The position numbers and the translations under genes were made by a program. The notes beneath the pieces are model-generated. The model ran no database searches and was not told the DNA's origin. It saw only the letters and a list, made by a program, of their open reading frames with translations. Shown one piece after another: positions 27,629 through 36,859 of a stretch of DNA of 64,000 nt. Origin of the DNA: Microvirga pudoricolor (GTDB lineage Bacteria > Pseudomonadota > Alphaproteobacteria > Rhizobiales > Beijerinckiaceae); assembly GCF_016892705.1 (NCBI RefSeq), contig NZ_JAFEMB010000001.1, forward strand, positions 372,001 to 436,000, in the 5' to 3' direction. The number at the start of each line of letters is the position of its first letter. Position 1 is the first letter of the stretch.

Positions 27629-29470
27629 CTACCGCCGCCCGAAGAGCCGCTCGATGTCGGAGAGCTTCAACTCCACATAGGTCGGACGCCCATGGTTGCA
27701 CTGGCCCGACATCGGCGTGGCTTCCATCTCGCGGAGCAGCGCGTCCATCTCCTCCGGGCGCAGGCGGCGGCCGGCCCGGATGGAGCCGTGGCAGGACATG
27801 CGGGACAGAACGGCGTCGAGACGTTCCTCCAGGGGGCTGGGGCCGCCCTGCCCCCACTCGGCGAGCGCATCCGCCACGTCCTGCACCAGGGCCTTGATGC
27901 GCCCGCCCGCGAGCGCCGAGGGCACCTCGCGCACCAGGAGCGCGCCGGGCCCGAAGCTCTCCACCACGAGGCCAAGGCTCTCCAGGGTCTCGGCCTCGGC
28001 CAGAACCCGGTCCGCGTCGACGGGATCGAGTTCGACCACATCGGGGATGAGCAGCATCTGGCGCCCGATCCCGGTGGCGGCGCGCTCGCGCTTCAGGCGC
28101 TCGTAGACGAGCCGCTCATGAGCGGCGTGCTGGTCCACGATCACGATGCCGTCCCCGGTTTGGGCCACGATATAGGTGCCGTGAAGCTGCGCGCGGGCCG
28201 CGCCGAGAGGCGACGCTTCCGTCTCGGCCTGGATCTCCGTCAGGGCCGCGCGGCTGTCGGCGGAGGGGGCCATGAGGTCCGGCAGGCTGCCCTGACTCTC
28301 GTGGAGCCCCTGCGCCGGTGGCGCGGGGTCGAGGGGCGCCTGCCAGCCCGCATAGGCGCCGCCGTGGCGCAGGGCGGATGCCCGGTGCGACACAGAAACC
28401 GGTCGCGGTGGCGGGCCGCTATGCGGCCGCAGGCTGTCGAGGGTGCGCAAGCCCCCCGTGGTGGCGGCCCGGAAGCCGAAGCGGGTGATCGCCTCCTTGA
28501 TGGCCGCCACGACGAAGCCGCGCACGAAGGCGGGATCCCGGAAGCGGACCTCCGTCTTGGCCGGATGCACGTTCACGTCCACGAGGCGCGGATCGAGGTC
28601 GATCATGAGGGCCAGCACCGGATGCCGGTCGGAATGCATCACGTCCGCATAGGCGCCGCGCACGGCGCCGAGCAGCAGCTTGTCCCGGACGGGGCGCCCG
28701 TTCACCACGAAATGGACCGCCGTCGAGGTGCCGCGATGATAGGTCGGCAGGCTCGCGAACCCGTGGATCCGCACGCCCTCGCGCTCGACGCCGATGCCCA
28801 TGGCGTTGTCGTTGAAATCCGAGCCCAGCACCCGCGCCAGGCGCCGCAGGAATCCGTGCTCGCCCTCGGGCTCCGGCGGATACGTGAAGGCCGTGATGTG
28901 CTCGCCCGAGAGAGTGAAGCGGATCGTCGGGTGGGCAATGGCGAGGCGCTTGACGATCTCCGCCACGGCCTGCGCCTCCGAGCGGTCGCTCTTCAGGAAC
29001 TTCAGCCGCGCGGGGGTGGCCGAGAACAGGTCCGTGACTTCGATGCGCGTGCCCTTGGGAGCCGAGGCCGGCCGGACCGGCCCCTTGACGCCTCCGTCGA
29101 CGGTGAGCGTCGAGGCGGTCTCGGCTCCGGCCGCGCGGGTGGTGATGGCGAGCCGCGCCACCGCCCCGATGGACGGCAGGGCCTCGCCCCGGAAGCCGAG
29201 GGTCTGGATGGCGAAGAGGTCGCCATCGGGCAGCTTGGAGGTGGCGTGCCGCTCGACGGCGAGTTCCAGGTCATCAGGGCTCATGCCCTGCCCGTCATCG
29301 ACCACCCGGATGAGACGACGCCCACCGGCCTCCACCGCGATCTCGATAGAGGTCGCACCCGCATCGACTGCGTTCTCCACCAGTTCCTTTACGGCAGCCG
29401 CCGGACGCTCCACCACCTCGCCCGCCGCGATGCGGTCGACAAGGATGGGATCGAGGCGGCGGACGGGCAT
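27629..29470 (-). CDS. mutL: DNA mismatch repair protein MutL
   Basis: 613 residues. The N-terminal GHKL ATPase has DRIAAGEVVERPAAAVKELV, DDGQGMSPDDL and TLGFRGEALPSI. A variable linker covers about 330-420. The C-terminal dimer domain has DQHAAHERLVYE near 445, which matches the DQHA-x2-E-x4-E endonuclease motif, along with SCHGSIRAG and CNHGRPTYVEL metal-site blocks. So this MutL should nick DNA itself, unlike the E. coli protein. It acts with MutS in mismatch repair. Confidence 0.96.
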   Translation of the reverse strand: MPVRRLDPILVDRIAAGEVVERPAAAVKELVENAVDAGATSIEIAVEAGGRRLIRVVDDGQGMSPDDLELAVERHATSKLPDGDLFAIQTLGFRGEALPSIGAVARLAITTRAAGAETASTLTVDGGVKGPVRPASAPKGTRIEVTDLFSATPARLKFLKSDRSEAQAVAEIVKRLAIAHPTIRFTLSGEHITAFTYPPEPEGEHGFLRRLARVLGSDFNDNAMGIGVEREGVRIHGFASLPTYHRGTSTAVHFVVNGRPVRDKLLLGAVRGAYADVMHSDRHPVLALMIDLDPRLVDVNVHPAKTEVRFRDPAFVRGFVVAAIKEAITRFGFRAATTGGLRTLDSLRPHSGPPPRPVSVSHRASALRHGGAYAGWQAPLDPAPPAQGLHESQGSLPDLMAPSADSRAALTEIQAETEASPLGAARAQLHGTYIVAQTGDGIVIVDQHAAHERLVYERLKRERAATGIGRQMLLIPDVVELDPVDADRVLAEAETLESLGLVVESFGPGALLVREVPSALAGGRIKALVQDVADALAEWGQGGPSPLEERLDAVLSRMSCHGSIRAGRRLRPEEMDALLREMEATPMSGQCNHGRPTYVELKLSDIERLFGRR

Positions 29471-29547
29471 GGGGCGGGTTCTTGGTGATGAGTGCTGTCA
29501 GAGAGAAATAGTGGGCGAAACGGCATTCGAAAGTGTGGCACGTTCTT

Positions 29548-29568
29548 CCCTCCCCCTTGAGGGGAGGG
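29548..29568. repeat. Intergenic palindrome of the GC-rich 'CCCTCCCC' type
   Basis: CCCTCCCC and GGGGAGGG form a perfect 8-bp inverted repeat around CTTGA, followed by GATTGAGGGTGGGGG. It sits in the 264-bp gap between pgi and mutL. Similar G/C-run palindromes recur between genes in Rhizobiales genomes; I see only this one copy here. The rest of the gap holds nothing I can identify. Confidence 0.5.
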
Positions 29569-29734
29569 ATTGAGGGTGGGGGTCGGAAAGTCAGAGCTGT
29601 TGTTTGAGGGAGCGAAGCATGACGTTCCTACCGGCTTACGTCATTCAGTGAGCGCTCACCCGGTCGTTTCACCCGCACCCCAGACAAGCCCGATATCCGT
29701 GGCAGGGGCAAAGAGGGGGAGCACCACCTCCGCC

Positions 29735-31054
29735 TTACTTTCCCTGTCCCAGATATTGCTTGGCCAGGATCTTGCCCTCCTCCACGGCGGGCTGGTCGAA
29801 CGGATCGACGCCGAGCGCGTAGCCGGCCAGGATCGTCTCCAGCATGAAATGCATGAGCAATTCGCCGATGGCGCGCTCGTCCAGCTTCTCGATGTGGATC
29901 TGGCGCGTGGGGCGGCCGTTCTTGGCGAGCGTATCCGCCGTGGCGCGGCCCTGGGCGGCCACGAGGTCGCCGATATGCTTGCCCGCGAAGCCTGGTTCGC
30001 CCGCGCGCTTGGCCAGGGCTTCGTCCATGACGGGGCCGAGGCCCGCCACCTCCGTGGTGAGCACTGTGAAGAGCTTGTCGTTCGGGCCCGCGAGATAGAG
30101 CTGGAGCTGGCTGTGCTGATCCACCGGCCCGATGGCGGCCACGGGCTGCGAGCCCTTGCCGTCCTTGCCCACGCTCTCGGCCCAGAGCTGGACCCACCAG
30201 CGGGTGAAGCGCTCCAGCCGGTCGGCATAACCCATACCGACCGTGATGTTCTTGCCCTCCAGCGTCATGGCGACATTGATGGCCGCGCCAACGGCTGCCG
30301 GCGCGTCCTTGGCGTCGCGTCCCGCCCGGAACGGCTCGTAGGCGTCGGCCGCGCCCTGGCGGATCGCCGCGATGTCGAGGCCGAGCACCGCGGCGGGCAG
30401 GAGGCCCACATTCGTGAGCACGGAATAGCGCCCGCCGATGCCCGTATGATGCTCCAGGAAGCGGACGCCCTCCGGCTCCAGCAGGTCGCGCAGGGCGTTC
30501 TTGCCCCCGTCCTTGCGCGGCTCGGACAAGCCGAGGAACAGGTCCGCCGGCCCCTTCTTCAGGCCCGCCTTGGCGAGGGCCGACAGCACCGCGATGGTCT
30601 GCATCAGCGTCTCGCCCGTGCCGCCCGACTTCGAGATCGACACGAATCTCGTGGACGAGAGCGGCAGCTTGTGCAGGACGTGGTCGAAGGTCAGCGGATC
30701 GAGATTGTCGAGAAAGTGGACGCGCGGGCTTTCCGTGAAGCGCCCTGCCCCCGGCACCGCGTAGTCCTTGAGCTGCGCCAGCGTCTGGCCGCCGAGGCTG
30801 GAGCCGCCGGTGCCGAGAAACACCACATCCGTCGCGTCCTCCCGCAGCCAGGCGGCCGCCTTGCGGATGCTGTCGAGATCGTCGGTGGTGCGGGGCATGT
30901 GCAGCAGCGGCAGCCGTCCCGAGGCATCGTCGTCGGCCAGCCGCTTCATGGCGTTGCCGACCACCGACAGAGCTGCGTCCAACGCCGTCTGCGGAATCCC
31001 GTCCCCGCCGATATTGGACGCGAGGGCAAGATCGATCGTTTGCTGCAGGGCCAT
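29735..31054 (-). CDS. pgi: Glucose-6-phosphate isomerase, short form
   Basis: 439 residues, the short form seen in Bacillus and Methylobacteriaceae rather than the roughly 550-residue E. coli type. SIS-fold motifs are FLGTGGSSLGGQTL near 80, VSISKSGGTGET near 140, GGRYSVLTNVGLLPAA near 230 and QLQLYLAGPND. ATG 31054 (MALQQTIDLAL) is chosen; a longer frame upstream is not family-like. It interconverts glucose-6-phosphate and fructose-6-phosphate in the cytosol. Confidence 0.94.
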   Translation of the reverse strand: MALQQTIDLALASNIGGDGIPQTALDAALSVVGNAMKRLADDDASGRLPLLHMPRTTDDLDSIRKAAAWLREDATDVVFLGTGGSSLGGQTLAQLKDYAVPGAGRFTESPRVHFLDNLDPLTFDHVLHKLPLSSTRFVSISKSGGTGETLMQTIAVLSALAKAGLKKGPADLFLGLSEPRKDGGKNALRDLLEPEGVRFLEHHTGIGGRYSVLTNVGLLPAAVLGLDIAAIRQGAADAYEPFRAGRDAKDAPAAVGAAINVAMTLEGKNITVGMGYADRLERFTRWWVQLWAESVGKDGKGSQPVAAIGPVDQHSQLQLYLAGPNDKLFTVLTTEVAGLGPVMDEALAKRAGEPGFAGKHIGDLVAAQGRATADTLAKNGRPTRQIHIEKLDERAIGELLMHFMLETILAGYALGVDPFDQPAVEEGKILAKQYLGQGK

Positions 31055-31298
31055 GGGGTGCTCCGACTCGTGACAGATGAAGCGGGACATTAGGGCAGCG
31101 GGGGGCGGAGGGCTAGGGCGGGTCGGAAGGCCGGGCCTGTCATTTCGCAAGAGCCGTTCCGTGCCAAGCCCATTTGTTAACGCTTCGCTCGCCTCAGCCC
31201 AAGCTTAAAAGAACTACCCCGTCTAACTCGGTTACAGATCCGCAGATCTCGTTCCTAATCCGTCCTCCCGCAAGCGAAAGCGTTGATGGGAGACCCGC

Positions 31299-33326
31299 AT
31301 GGACGACGGTACGGGTACGTTCGAGCCGACGCGAGTTCCGTTTGTCGACGGATTGCTGTCCGGCTATCGCTGGCAGGGCGACACGGTGACCTACGGGTTT
31401 CCGGATCGGGAAGCCTTCTACAGCGGGGGCGTGAATCCGTTTCCGGTTTTCTCCCCCACCTCGGATGCGATGCGGCAAGCCGTCCGTGCGTTCGTCGAAG
31501 GGCGGTCCGCCGATCCGGCCGCGATGACCTTGACCCCCATCGAAGGCTTCACGAACCTCTCGCTCGCCGAGAGCCCGATGACGGCTAACGGCGCCGACAT
31601 CCTGATCGCCCATTCGAGCAAGGCCGCGACCGCCTTCTCGACCTTTCCGGACGGCTCGGTCCATCCAGGCGACATCTGGTTCGGCGTGAGCGAGAGCCTG
31701 CGGGCGCCGCTCGTCGGAAGCTGGGGCTACTTTGTGGCGCTCCACGAATTCGGCCACGCGCTCGGCCTCAAGCACCCGCACGAGACCACGTCCGTCAACC
31801 AGGCCGCGATGCCGGTCGCGCACGACGACCATCAGCACACTTTGATGTCCTACCGGAGCCACCATACCAACCCGTCGTCGGGCATCATGACGAACGAGAG
31901 CTTCGGCTACCCGCAAACCTACATGCCCGATGACATCGCCGCCCTGCAAGCGCTCTACGGAGCCGATTATGGGTTTCGCGCGGAAGACACGACCTACCGC
32001 TGGAGCCCGGCCACTGGAGCGGTGACCGTGAACGGCGCCGGCGCGGGCAGACCCGGGGACGGGACGGCCGAGAGCAACCGGATCCTGCAGACCGTCTGGG
32101 ACGGCGGCGGCCGCGACACCTACGACTTTTCCGAGTATGCGAAGGGCGTCTCGGTCGATCTCGGTCCCGGTGGATCCTCGATCCTGTCCGCCGATCAACT
32201 TGCCGTCCTGGCCTATGACTTCGTGGCCGACCTGCGCCCGATCACGGCGAGCGGGAATGTGTTCAACGCTCACCTTCACGAGGGCGACCCGCGCTCCCTC
32301 ATCGAGGATGCCCATGGCGGCAGCGGAAACGATGCGCTCACCGGTAACCGGGCCGACAACCGGCTCTCCGGCCATCAGGGAGACGACACCCTGCGGGGAG
32401 GCGGCGGCAACGACGCCCTCGATGGCGGATCTGGCGAGAACACGGCCCTGTTCACGGGCCGGCGATCCGAATACGGCATCGCCACAGGCCCGGATGGGCT
32501 CGTGACGGTGACCGACCTGCGGGCGGAACGGGATGGCACGGATACGCTTATCCAGGTGAAGTATGCCCTTTTCCAGGACGCGTGCGTCCGCCTGACCCCG
32601 AACACCGCGCCTTTCACCGTGTCGGTGGCCCAGAACAGCGTTCTCGACGGAGCCCGCAAGGGCACGACCGTCACGCCGCTCACCGCCAGGGACGCGGACG
32701 ATGCCCGCTTTCATTTCGAGCTCGTGTCCCGCTCAGCCAACGTCCTGAAGATCGACGGGGACCGCATCGTCTTGGCGCGGCAAGCGGATTACGACCGTCA
32801 CAAGCAAGTCGAGCTCTCCATCAAGGCAACTGATCCCGATGGACTTTTCGTTACGAAAACGCTGGTGATCCACATCGGACGGATCATGAAAGGCACCGAC
32901 GGCCGGGACGATCTCGCCGGCGGCCATGGCGGCGACCGCATCTTAGGCCGCGACGGGAACGACCGACTGGCCGGGCGCCTGGGCAACGATACGCTGTCCG
33001 GCGGCGACGGACGCGATACCTTCGTGTTCGACACGCGTCTCCACGCGGACTTGAACGTTGATCGCATCGTCGGCTTCTACGCGTCCGACGACGGTTTCCG
33101 CCTCTCGCAAACGATCTTCAAGACCGCCGGGCCGCCGGGGATGCTGCACGCCGACGCGTTCCGGAACGGCGGCAAGGCACACGACCGCGAGGATCGCATC
33201 CTCTACGACAAGGGCGAGGGTCTCGTGCTCTTCGATCCGGACGGTACGGGCAAGGCCAAGGCCGTTCCATTTGCCAGGCTCGACAAGGGAACGCAGCTGG
33301 CCCACGACGATTTTTTCATCGTCTAG
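31299..33326 (+). CDS. Serralysin-like M10 metalloprotease with RTX repeats
   Basis: 675 residues, no signal peptide or propeptide. The metzincin zinc motif HEFGHALGLKHPH begins at H149 and the Met-turn LMSYRS has M183. A first RTX block lies at about 342-385 (GNDALTGNRADNRLSGHQGDDTL). A cadherin-like segment follows at about 430-530 (LTARDADDARFHFELV, IKATDPDGLFVTKTLVIHI). A second RTX block runs at about 530-585, and the tail ends AHDDFFIV, the type I secretion signal shared with the other two RTX proteins in the window. It is predicted to be a secreted, calcium-stabilised zinc protease. Confidence 0.92.
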   Translation: MDDGTGTFEPTRVPFVDGLLSGYRWQGDTVTYGFPDREAFYSGGVNPFPVFSPTSDAMRQAVRAFVEGRSADPAAMTLTPIEGFTNLSLAESPMTANGADILIAHSSKAATAFSTFPDGSVHPGDIWFGVSESLRAPLVGSWGYFVALHEFGHALGLKHPHETTSVNQAAMPVAHDDHQHTLMSYRSHHTNPSSGIMTNESFGYPQTYMPDDIAALQALYGADYGFRAEDTTYRWSPATGAVTVNGAGAGRPGDGTAESNRILQTVWDGGGRDTYDFSEYAKGVSVDLGPGGSSILSADQLAVLAYDFVADLRPITASGNVFNAHLHEGDPRSLIEDAHGGSGNDALTGNRADNRLSGHQGDDTLRGGGGNDALDGGSGENTALFTGRRSEYGIATGPDGLVTVTDLRAERDGTDTLIQVKYALFQDACVRLTPNTAPFTVSVAQNSVLDGARKGTTVTPLTARDADDARFHFELVSRSANVLKIDGDRIVLARQADYDRHKQVELSIKATDPDGLFVTKTLVIHIGRIMKGTDGRDDLAGGHGGDRILGRDGNDRLAGRLGNDTLSGGDGRDTFVFDTRLHADLNVDRIVGFYASDDGFRLSQTIFKTAGPPGMLHADAFRNGGKAHDREDRILYDKGEGLVLFDPDGTGKAKAVPFARLDKGTQLAHDDFFIV

Positions 33327-33348
33327 GGGAAAGTGCCGCGTTCAAGGC

Positions 33349-34626
33349 TTACAGGTCCGTCGGGCGGCCTGCGATGACCGTGAGCAACTGGCCGTCTCCA
33401 ATCGTGCGCTGGGCCGCGACGCGGATGTCCTCCTGCGTGACCGCGGCCACGAGGCCGTTGCGCCGTCCGATGTAATCGATTCCGAGCCCTTCGAACGCGA
33501 TCTGCACGAGCGTGTGGGCGATCTTGGTCGAGGTGTCGAAGCCGAGCGCATAGGAGCCGATGAGATAATCCTTCGCGGATTGCAGTTCCGCGTCGCTGGG
33601 ACCGTCCGCCTTCAGGCGCTCCATCTCCTCGGAGATCACCTGCAGGGCTTCGCCCACGCGCTCGTTCTTGGTGGCCGTGTAGCCCCAGGTCATGGCGGCG
33701 GCGCGGTAGCTGACCAGCGAGGTGCCGACGCTGTAGGCGAGACCCCGCTTCTCGCGCACCTCCTGGAAGAGACGCGACGTGAAGGCGCCGCCGCCCAGGA
33801 TATGGTTGAGCACGTAGGCGGGCACGAATCCGGGGTCGCGCCAGGCCACGCCGTTGGTTCCGAAGCGGATCACCGATTGCGGCACGTCGAGATCGACGAT
33901 GACCCGGGAACCGCGCCCCTGCAGGACGGTTGTCTCGACCGGTGCAAGAGGACCGCTTTCGGGCAGATCGCCAAAAACCCTGTCGAGCAGGAGGGAGAGC
34001 CGGTCGCCGTTGATGGCGCCGACAACGGCGATTCTCACGCGGCTTCTGGAAACCAACGCGCGATGCATCGCCATGAGGTCGTCGCGGGTGATGGCCTCCA
34101 CGCTCTCGATGGTGCCTGAGGTCGGGTTGCCGTAGGGATGGCCCGCGAAACCCTCCTCGAAGAACCGGCGGGTCGCCATCACGCCGGGATCGTTCTGCTG
34201 GTAGCGGAGGCCCGCAATGGTCTGCGCGCGAACGCGTTCGATGGCGTCCTGGTCGAAGCGCGGCTCGGCCAAGGCCAGGCGCAGGAGCTCGAAGGCCTCG
34301 TCGGCGTGCTTCACGAGGGTCTTCAGCGACCCGCCGACGGCATCGTTGCCGGCGTTGAAGGAGATCTCGATGGCCCGGGCCGCGAGGCGTTCCTGGAAGG
34401 CGTCGGAATTATACTCGCCCGCGCCCTCGTCGAGGAGGCGCGCCAGCATCTGCGCCACGCCCGGCTTGCCTGCCGGATCCTGCGCGGAGCCGCCTTCGAA
34501 CGTGAAGGCGACCGCGATCAGCGGCACCACGTCGGATTCGACGTGCCAGGCCTCGACGCCGGCGGCCGAGACCACGGACTTCACCGTGGTGGGGGAATGG
34601 GACAGGGTGTCGACGGACGCGGTCAT
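33349..34626 (-). CDS. M16 family peptidase-like protein, non-catalytic subunit
   Basis: 425 residues of the M16B (insulinase-like) fold. At the position of the HxxEH zinc motif it reads GVAQMLARLLDEG, so the zinc-binding histidines are missing. Other parts of the fold (GNPTSGTIESVEAITRDDL, GLAYSVGTSLVSYRAAA) are intact. Inactive partners of this type form a heterodimer with a catalytic M16 protein, here the gene 29 bp upstream. Substrate unknown; likely a peptide-clearing chamber protease. Confidence 0.9.
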   Translation of the reverse strand: MTASVDTLSHSPTTVKSVVSAAGVEAWHVESDVVPLIAVAFTFEGGSAQDPAGKPGVAQMLARLLDEGAGEYNSDAFQERLAARAIEISFNAGNDAVGGSLKTLVKHADEAFELLRLALAEPRFDQDAIERVRAQTIAGLRYQQNDPGVMATRRFFEEGFAGHPYGNPTSGTIESVEAITRDDLMAMHRALVSRSRVRIAVVGAINGDRLSLLLDRVFGDLPESGPLAPVETTVLQGRGSRVIVDLDVPQSVIRFGTNGVAWRDPGFVPAYVLNHILGGGAFTSRLFQEVREKRGLAYSVGTSLVSYRAAAMTWGYTATKNERVGEALQVISEEMERLKADGPSDAELQSAKDYLIGSYALGFDTSTKIAHTLVQIAFEGLGIDYIGRRNGLVAAVTQEDIRVAAQRTIGDGQLLTVIAGRPTDL

Positions 34627-34655
34627 GAGGATCCCGTAATCGTTCGCAGGGCCGA

Positions 34656-35987
34656 TCAGGCCGCCGGCTTCTTCAGGTAGCCCGTGACGGAGCGGCGCGG
34701 GATGAGGTAGCGCTCGGCGGCCGAGGCCAGGTCGTCCTTGAACACGGCCTCGATCTCGGTGGGCCAGCGGCGCACGTCCTCGATGGTCTCGCCGATGGCG
34801 AGCGCCGAGCCGTAGATGCGGGCCAGGGAGGATTGGCTGTCGGTGGAGTAGATTGTCTCGGCGACGAGCCGCGTCTTGGCGCGCTCGATGGCGTCCGAAT
34901 CGAGGGCTTCCGCCGGGATGGTGCGCAGCACCTCGTCCACGGCCTCTTCCAGCGCTTCGAGCGAGACGCCTTGAGCCGGAACGGCGTACACCGAGAACCG
35001 GGTGTCCTCCATGGCGGAGGACATGTACCAGGCGCCCGCGTTCACGGCGAGACCGCGCTCGAGCACGAGCTTGCGGTAGAGGTACGAGGTCGGGCCGCCG
35101 CCGATCACCTCGGCCAGGAGTTCGAGTGCATAGCAGTCGCGGTCCTTGGCGGTGCGGCAGGACGGCACGAGATAGAGCCGCTGCATGGTGGGCTGCTCCA
35201 CCTTCGGGTCCGCCACGGTGATGTGGCGGGCCGCCACCGGCTCCGGCTCGCGCGGCCGGAAGCGGACCGGTCGAGCGCCGCCCGCCGCCACCCGGCCATA
35301 GGTCTTGTCGGCGAGGCGGCGCACCGTGTCAGCCTCAACATCCCCCGCCACGACCAGAATGGCGTTCTCGGGCGTATAGAAGCGCTTGTAATAGTCCAGC
35401 GCGTTCTGGCGGTTCAGGGTCTCGATCTCGTGCATCCAGCCGATGATCGGGATCCCGTAGGGGTGGTGCACGAAAAGCGAGGCCGCCATGGCCTCGGACA
35501 ACTGCGAGGACGGATCGGTCTCGACCCGCATGCGGCGCTCCTCGAGAACCACGTCGCGCTCGGGCGCCACCACCGATTCCTCGAGCAGTAGGTTCGTCAT
35601 CCGGTCGGATTCGAACTCCATCATGGTTTCGAGGTGCTCGCGGGCCACCCGCTGGAAATAGGCCGTATAGTCGAAGGACGTGAACGCGTTCTCCTGGCCG
35701 CCGAGGTTCGACACCACCTTGGAGAACTCGCCTGCCGGATGCTTGTCCGTGCCCTTGAACATCAGGTGTTCGAGGAAGTGGGCGATGCCGGACTGGCCCA
35801 GTGGATCGTCCGCCGAGCCGTTGCGGTACCACACCATGTGGGTGACCACCGGAACACGGCGATCCGGGATCACGACCACGTCGAGACCGTTGTCGAGGGT
35901 GAAGGACGACAGTTCGGGCCCGCCGCCTTCCGTTCGCCCGTACAGCGGAGCGTCGGTGCGCAGATGATGCTTAGGCCCTGTATCCAT
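34656..35987 (-). CDS. M16 family zinc metallopeptidase, catalytic subunit
   Basis: 443 residues from ATG 35987 (MDTGPKHHLRTD); an in-frame TTG 25 codons upstream is not favoured. The inverted zinc motif HFLEHLMFKGT, with the distal Glu in the ERDVVLEERRMR region, is intact, and the C-terminal half carries the usual LYLVPSCRT and GGGPTSYLYRKLV. It forms a pair with the inactive subunit downstream. Order ileS-lspA-secreted protein-M16-M16 is the usual Rhizobiales arrangement. Confidence 0.93.
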   Translation of the reverse strand: MDTGPKHHLRTDAPLYGRTEGGGPELSSFTLDNGLDVVVIPDRRVPVVTHMVWYRNGSADDPLGQSGIAHFLEHLMFKGTDKHPAGEFSKVVSNLGGQENAFTSFDYTAYFQRVAREHLETMMEFESDRMTNLLLEESVVAPERDVVLEERRMRVETDPSSQLSEAMAASLFVHHPYGIPIIGWMHEIETLNRQNALDYYKRFYTPENAILVVAGDVEADTVRRLADKTYGRVAAGGARPVRFRPREPEPVAARHITVADPKVEQPTMQRLYLVPSCRTAKDRDCYALELLAEVIGGGPTSYLYRKLVLERGLAVNAGAWYMSSAMEDTRFSVYAVPAQGVSLEALEEAVDEVLRTIPAEALDSDAIERAKTRLVAETIYSTDSQSSLARIYGSALAIGETIEDVRRWPTEIEAVFKDDLASAAERYLIPRRSVTGYLKKPAA

Positions 35988-36137
35988 GTCGTCCAACCTT
36001 GGCGGAATCGAGTAATCCGTAGGAATTTCTACGGGACTTACGCCAATTTGACGAAGACGCAAGCGAGGCAGCGCCCGTCATCGGTGCGACACGATCTTTC
36101 CGTCGCCGTGGCCACTTGGCGCTTGAGCGGCCCTGGA

Positions 36138-36770
36138 TCACTCCAGGGTCTCGCCCTTCTGCTGCATGATGAAGCCGAGCGGGCTCTCCGGATCGACGAT
36201 CGGAGCCTTGTCGACGCTGGCCCGCAGGGGCGCGTTGCCCTGGGCCTGAAGAAGACCGCCCGGAGGATCGCTCAGGTACTTGCGCTCGAGCCCCTTGCCC
36301 TCCAGCTTGGGCTGCTGGGCGTAGGAGCGAAGCTCGTCGGGGCTCATGACGCTCTTGTCGGCCTGGCCGCCCACGGGACCCGGAGCCTTGGTGTAGTTGT
36401 CCGGGTTGCGGTACTTGCGCATCTCGTCTGGCGAGAGCGCGCCGCCCTTGGCCTCGCGGTACTTTTCGGTGCTGGTCCAGGGCGTCTTGGCGTCGGCGGC
36501 CGCCTTGCGGGCCGCGGCCACGTCCGGATCCTTGGGCCAGTTCGCCGCAGAGGCCTCGGCATTGCCGCCCGTGGGAGCACGCAGGTCCATCTTCGGAGGC
36601 AGCACCAGAGGGGCGCGCTCGCGATAATCGATGGGAGCCTTGTCCTTGGGAATGATGCCGATGGCGCCCAGGATGCTCTTCATGGCTTCACCCTCTTCGG
36701 CCCTCGCGCCCGTAGCGGCCACGAGGAACGCCAGGGCGCTCACGCAGGTCAGGATCTTCACGGACTTCAT
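36138..36770 (-). CDS. Secreted protein of unknown function
   Basis: 210 residues from ATG 36770 (MKSVKILTC). A signal peptide with cleavage near GARAEE is followed by a soluble, Pro/Lys/Asp-rich domain with repeated SPDEMRKYRNPDNY and SPDELRSYAQQPK motifs. That repeat suggests an internal duplication. Between lspA and the M16 pair, and probably in the same transcription unit. Family position is conserved in Rhizobiales but the function is unknown. Confidence 0.8.
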   Translation of the reverse strand: MKSVKILTCVSALAFLVAATGARAEEGEAMKSILGAIGIIPKDKAPIDYRERAPLVLPPKMDLRAPTGGNAEASAANWPKDPDVAAARKAAADAKTPWTSTEKYREAKGGALSPDEMRKYRNPDNYTKAPGPVGGQADKSVMSPDELRSYAQQPKLEGKGLERKYLSDPPGGLLQAQGNAPLRASVDKAPIVDPESPLGFIMQQKGETLE

Positions 36771-36859
36771 GGCTTCACCATTCCCCAATTGTCTCTGCCG
36801 GAACGCCTGATACCTTATTCTGGCGAACATGTGGCGGCTTGACGTTCTGCTGCGTCAGC

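Noticed and set aside
33349-34626. Loss of the zinc motif read as a pseudogene
   Set aside because: The frame is intact over 425 residues and inactive M16 partners are normal in this family.
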